NCBI GenBank assembly: GCA_942159475.1
Contig: OW804095.1
Span: 60,106,773 to 60,170,772 of the forward strand
Reading direction: 5' to 3'
Source of the DNA: Sthenelais limicola
Lineage: Eukaryota > Annelida > Polychaeta > Phyllodocida > Sigalionidae
Length of the DNA: 64,000 nucleotides
Shown: in pieces, positions 60,474 to 64,000 of the stretch
How positions within the stretch are numbered: the stretch's first letter is position 1
Layout of the letters: the number at the start of each line of letters is the position of its first letter
Notes under the pieces: generated by a model
Seen by the model: only the letters and a program-made list of their open reading frames with translations
Told to the model about the DNA's origin: nothing
Database searches by the model: none
Translations under genes and position numbers: made by a program

Positions 60474-60913
60474 GTAGTTGTCTAAAAATAGCTCTGTTTA
60501 TATGCCTACGGCATCGTGCTTATGTGGACGAATCTCGTCCTATAAATTTTCGATTATTGCCGGCTCGTCCCATTCTCTCTATATATATCTGTTCTATAAA
60601 AAAAGGCGGTGCCACGCTCTTTCTTCTCCCCATAAACAAGCCAATAACTACAAGGCGCTTGACAAAACATCTGCACTCATATTAAGCGCATCGGCAAACA
60701 TATTGATCAGTAAAACATAATACAATCTACCTGTAATTCTACAATCAAATATTTTTTATTATTCCAGACTATCATACTGTATTCCCTTTCCCCGTGTTTA
60801 TGATATTGACTTCTCCCGGATCTCTTTTCAGTCAAGTCTCATTTAGTCCTGTTGTTAGTCTTGCACAATTTAGTCCGGTGTATACTGGAATGCACATATC
60901 TGAACAAATACAA

Positions 60914-60988
60914 TCCCCCATTCGTTCATCCCACTCCGCAAAATAAGACGAAATAGAGCGTTGCAGAATCTCACTAGCCAATGAAACA
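60914..60988 (-). repeat. Local duplicate of the 61430-61500 segment
   Basis: CCCCCATTCGTTCATCCCAC...GAGCGTTGCAGAATCTCACT...GCCAATGA matches the 3' end of the ORF at 61422-61910 with small indels, suggesting a partial duplication of that exon or of a repeat containing it. Confidence 0.65.
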
Positions 60989-61421
60989 CTGTTGACACTC
61001 TTAAACCTGATGGAATGGATACAAAAATTGGCAGAAATGGGAACTATTTCTTTTGTAACGACCGGTATATGAAATCCCTAAAATCGTTAAAAACAAAAAC
61101 ATACAAAATTCATATCAGAAATAATCTATAGATGAACTAGTCTATGGATATGGGAGAAACCCAAATATCAGCAATATGTTAGTTTCATCTAAACTCAATT
61201 GAGGGATATACAATGTCGATACATTTGGTTTATAACATCTTCGATTCCTACTGCATGAAACAAGGCCGAACTCCAAGCTGATTGTGCAATATATTTAGTT
61301 TTGTCAACGTTCGACTGAAAGAGCTTCTTAAAATAGTTTCTCCGATTAAATAAAAAAAGAATTATATTTCAACTTCCCCCAATAAATAATGAGTTAGAAC
61401 CTGTTGTCAGTGCAACCTATA

Positions 61422-61910
61422 CTAAGAAATCCCCCATTCGTGCATCCCACCCTCAAAATTAGGCGAAACGAGCGTTGCAGAATCCCACTCGCCAATGACA
61501 TCTATTTTCTTAGTTTTTAGTTTTCTGGGTTTGCTCTCAAGCAAATCAACTGTGTCTAAAAGGCGCATGAGCATAATCAAGCCATCTTTTTCGTTTATAA
61601 AAGTATTTATATTTACTGATTCGATGAAAACATAATACTTGATGCACACCGGATTATTGGCAGTCACTTTGACATCCACTTGTATTTCAACATGATCGTG
61701 TATGTTCTTTCTAAGACCATAGGTAGTCTGATGGACTTCGTATTTTCTCGTCTTAAGTAGGCCTAATTTCTGCGGATATAGGGAAGAAATCAGTGAGTTA
61801 CAGAAATACCTGAGCGTAGATAGCATGTTTCTCGTCTTAAGTAGGCCTAATTTCTGCGGATATAGGGAAGAAATCAGTGAGTTACAGAAATACCTGAGCG
61901 TAGATAGCAT
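61422..61910 (-). CDS. Unrecognised ORF (162 aa) with an exact internal duplication
   Basis: A minus-strand frame whose first 56 residues are two head-to-tail copies of a 28-residue unit (MLSTLRYFCNSLISSLYPQK and onward), almost identical in DNA over 84 bp. The remainder is charged and mixed (for example HVEIQVDVKVTANNPVCIKY), ends in a Trp-Gly motif, and looks more protein-like than the surrounding shadows. I do not recognise a domain. It could be an exon of a larger gene continuing outside, since no signal peptide or clear splice pair was established. Its 3' end is duplicated at 60914-60988. Confidence 0.35.
   Translation of the reverse strand: MLSTLRYFCNSLISSLYPQKLGLLKTRNMLSTLRYFCNSLISSLYPQKLGLLKTRKYEVHQTTYGLRKNIHDHVEIQVDVKVTANNPVCIKYYVFIESVNINTFINEKDGLIMLMRLLDTVDLLESKPRKLKTKKIDVIGEWDSATLVSPNFEGGMHEWGIS
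61743..61910. repeat. 84-bp tandem duplication, two near-identical units
   Basis: Two head-to-tail copies of TCTCGTCTTAAGTAGGCCTA...GAGCGTAGATAGCATG. The DNA identity indicates a very recent event or an assembly artefact. Confidence 0.9.
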
Positions 61911-62065
61911 GTGGCTGAGATATCGAATACCAGGTTAATCCATCTAACATGCATGGGGACATGCATAATCGAAATAATTACAGAATGCTTAGTCCGATAC
62001 CTACTACTCCTATAATTCTCTCCGGCAATTATTTATTTCAAGATGTTGCTTGTGTCTTATGATGT

Positions 62066-62177
62066 AACTTCACCAAGAGGTTTTTCGTTGCGGCCCATTC
62101 GGTTTTCACCTTACGGCTGATAGAAAACCAATGGTGCCGGATTAGAGAACCGTATCTGAAAAAAAAACTTGGTGAAG
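62066..62177 (-). mobile_element. Short inverted-repeat element, family E, copy 2
   Basis: The reverse complement of copy 1, with high identity through the core and 10-bp terminal inverted repeats ACTTCACCAAG / CTTGGTGAAG. About 112 bp, no coding capacity. Confidence 0.75.
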
Positions 62178-62639
62178 ATCCAGTATAAAAGGACCATTTC
62201 GGACTCGTTGGCACAGAACAGCGTGGCCAATTCATGCCCATTTGGGCAACTAGCTAGTGCAAATTTTGGATATTTATGGACATTTTGTGCTGCGCATGTT
62301 GCTTTACCTTTAAAGTGTAACATGATAATTGATACTTCAGTGGCTATTATCTTGGCAACTCAAGGGTAATGGAATAAATGGTAACATGGAAACAAAGGTA
62401 GCAATTTTAGGCTTATTTGTGTACGATTGTTCCGTTTGTATTTAGATACGTATTCTAATGAAATCTTCCTTACAAAGCGTTTTTCGTTCCGAATTTCGAA
62501 GTCTTTGAAAGTTTTACTCCAAGAACTATTTCCATGGTTCTTGGTTTTAATCAGTACCATCATTTTCCGACCAATATGAATCATATGATTATTTTCTGCT
62601 GAAACATTCACGCTGGTGTTAATCATAATGCGTGGGGAG

Positions 62640-62930
62640 CGGCACATCACATGCATTTATAATTGTAGATTGGGCGTATGTTTAGTATTGAGCAGTAAAT
62701 ATATTGGGAGGACATTCACACTGGTGTTATTCTTGCAATCTCTTGCCAGACAGATCAACATTAGTCGTGTGACTCAATTTTTCTGTCCATAATGAATAAT
62801 AAATATTTTTACTATATATGTACCATGCACTCTTCTTTATGAAACTTCGTATACTGCAGTTCACATGAATAGTGTAGATCGGGCGTATATTGAGTATTGA
62901 TGAGGAATCTATTGGTTGAAGTAGTTACTT
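62640..62930. repeat. Short dispersed duplication, about 206-bp spacing
   Basis: GTAGATTGGGCGTATGTTTA...GTATTGAGCAG...TATATTGG near 62665 recurs as GTAGATCGGGCGTATATTGA...GTATTGATGAG...TCTATTGG near 62875. The intervening sequence also repeats ATTCACGCTGGTGTTAAT / ATTCACACTGGTGTTATT at shorter spacing. No coding content recognised. Confidence 0.5.
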
Positions 62931-63302
62931 AATTACATGACTCAGGTAGAGTCCGGATCAGGAGGAGATGAATGGACCGTGTTTATTGCTGAGGATCAGT
63001 ATATAATAGATGTGAACCAAGCTGTTAGGGTAATATTCTCTCAATCTTCCCTCGCGTATCCATTACAGCTTCATAGCAAACTGGTAAAATATTGCTTAGG
63101 AGGGGTCAAGGAAAATCGTTTAACATAATTAGTTGTGTATGCATTGCACCAAGTATAACTGTATTTTATTCTTTACAGAAGATGGTAGACAGAAGTAGAA
63201 AAAGTACTGAAACAAGAAAACAACGAACCAAAATGATGAAATGATGAGTTTCTGAGAATAAATAAAAGAGTGGGAGTGCAGGGGAGGGAAGAGGGTCTTT
63301 CT

Positions 63303-63650
63303 ATCAACCAATATATTTGTCATACCTCAACCAATATAGTTGGTCTTATTCTAACCAAAGTAGATTGGTTGTGGCCCGCTGACCTATATATATCTACCAA
63401 TAGATTGGTTAAAATGATCAAGAGATGTTGGTTATGAATTAACCAATTTACATTGGTTAAACCTATATATATCTACCAATGGATTGGTTAAAATGACCAA
63501 GAGATATTGGTTATAAACTAACCAATATGGATTGGTTAAACGGGTACCCAAACTAGATTGGTTATTTTAACCAACACATTGGTTGGACACATATCTACCA
63601 TCGAGATTGGTTGAATTTAACCAATATCTTGTTCAATTTAACCAATCTGT
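63303..63650. repeat. AACCAAT/ATTGGTT inverted-motif satellite
   Basis: About 350 bp in which ATTGGTT and its complement AACCAAT recur every 15-30 bp, often paired as short hairpins. At 63383-63540 two units of 79 bp (CCTATATATATCTACCAATA...TTGGTTAAA) are clearly tandem; the flanks are degenerate. Each motif contains a CCAAT pentamer. Confidence 0.8.
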
Positions 63651-64000
63651 TTTTAGGGTGTAGGTTTCCTCATTTGAATAGGAAAAATGAGTATCTATTG
63701 TATCATCCGAGATAGTAATATAATAAAAAAACATAGGATTATAAATGTTGCAGAAGGCAATGTAGTCATTATAAGGGCATTAACACTTTGACAGATACCA
63801 ATTAAACTACGTATTAGTAGATGTTGTTATAACTACCCTTGATTTCTGTATAGAAATTAGCATTATTCATCTCTGATTAATTTTAATGTTTATGGTTAAC
63901 CGTATATATGAGGGTGTCCGGTGTTTTCCCTGCCAACATTCTCCCCGCCGACAATCTCCCATATGAGTATCCCATTATGTTTGCTTTATAATTTGGTTTT

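Larger units (their letters stand above)
59253..61421. other. Gene-free interval right of the DIRS-like element
   Basis: AT-rich DNA with a 28-bp palindrome and a local duplicate. No supported gene. A left terminal repeat of the DIRS-like element could not be identified. Confidence 0.5.
61911..64000. other. Right end of the window, repeats only
   Basis: Family E copy 2, short duplications and the AACCAAT satellite. Minus-strand ORFs at 62038-62656 cross a repeat element and show no domain. Nothing recognisable lies in the last 340 bp. Confidence 0.5.

Noticed and set aside
1..64000. CRISPR arrays, operons, ribosome-binding sites, prokaryotic mobile elements
   Set aside because: The window is intron-containing eukaryotic DNA; no regularly spaced direct-repeat array of CRISPR type was seen.

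Overview
The window is animal nuclear DNA: AT-rich, with short protein-coding exons separated by introns with GT...AG boundaries, and littered with small inverted-repeat transposons, a LINE tail, tRNA-like SINE heads and a decayed tyrosine-recombinase retrotransposon. The gene content (a tandem array of divergent ionotropic glutamate receptors and a galaxin-like dicysteine protein) points to an aquatic invertebrate metazoan. The phylum cannot be fixed from the window alone.

Layout. About 0.4-39.7 kb is a cluster of four paralogous ionotropic glutamate receptor (iGluR) genes. I assembled them exon by exon, and every join keeps the reading frame. iGluR-1 lies on the minus strand from 8,082 leftward and runs off the left edge (11 exons, 715 codons seen). 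iGluR-2 (13 exons, 835 aa), iGluR-3 (17 exons, 883 aa) and iGluR-4 (15 exons, 873 aa) follow on the plus strand, head to tail. iGluR-1 and iGluR-2 are head to head across 1,029 bp. Each complete gene has a signal-peptide exon, an amino-terminal domain, a split ligand-binding domain (S1/S2), M1, the re-entrant M2 loop, M3 with a TANLxA motif, and M4. None of the four carries a stop or frameshift in the frame I joined.

From 44.3 to 53.3 kb a two-exon gene encodes a secreted galaxin-like protein of 557 aa with 25 Cys-Cys pairs. Its signal exon is separated from the main exon by a 7.3 kb intron. From 57.0 to 59.3 kb lies a broken DIRS/Ngaro-type retrotransposon on the minus strand. The final 4.6 kb holds an unrecognised ORF with an exact 84-bp tandem duplication, several local repeats and an AACCAAT/ATTGGTT satellite.

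How the genes work together. The iGluR copies would form membrane cation channels gated by an extracellular amino-acid-like ligand. Their most striking feature is that the residue at the M2 Q/R/N selectivity site differs in all four (Gly, Asp, Lys, Glu), and ligand-contact residues have diverged, most of all in iGluR-3. This suggests an array diversifying in ion selectivity and ligand recognition. A second notable point is a transposon in iGluR-2 whose terminal repeat ends directly at a splice acceptor, so it now supplies the 3' end of the intron before the M3 exon. All functional statements are inferred from sequence motifs; no searches could be run.
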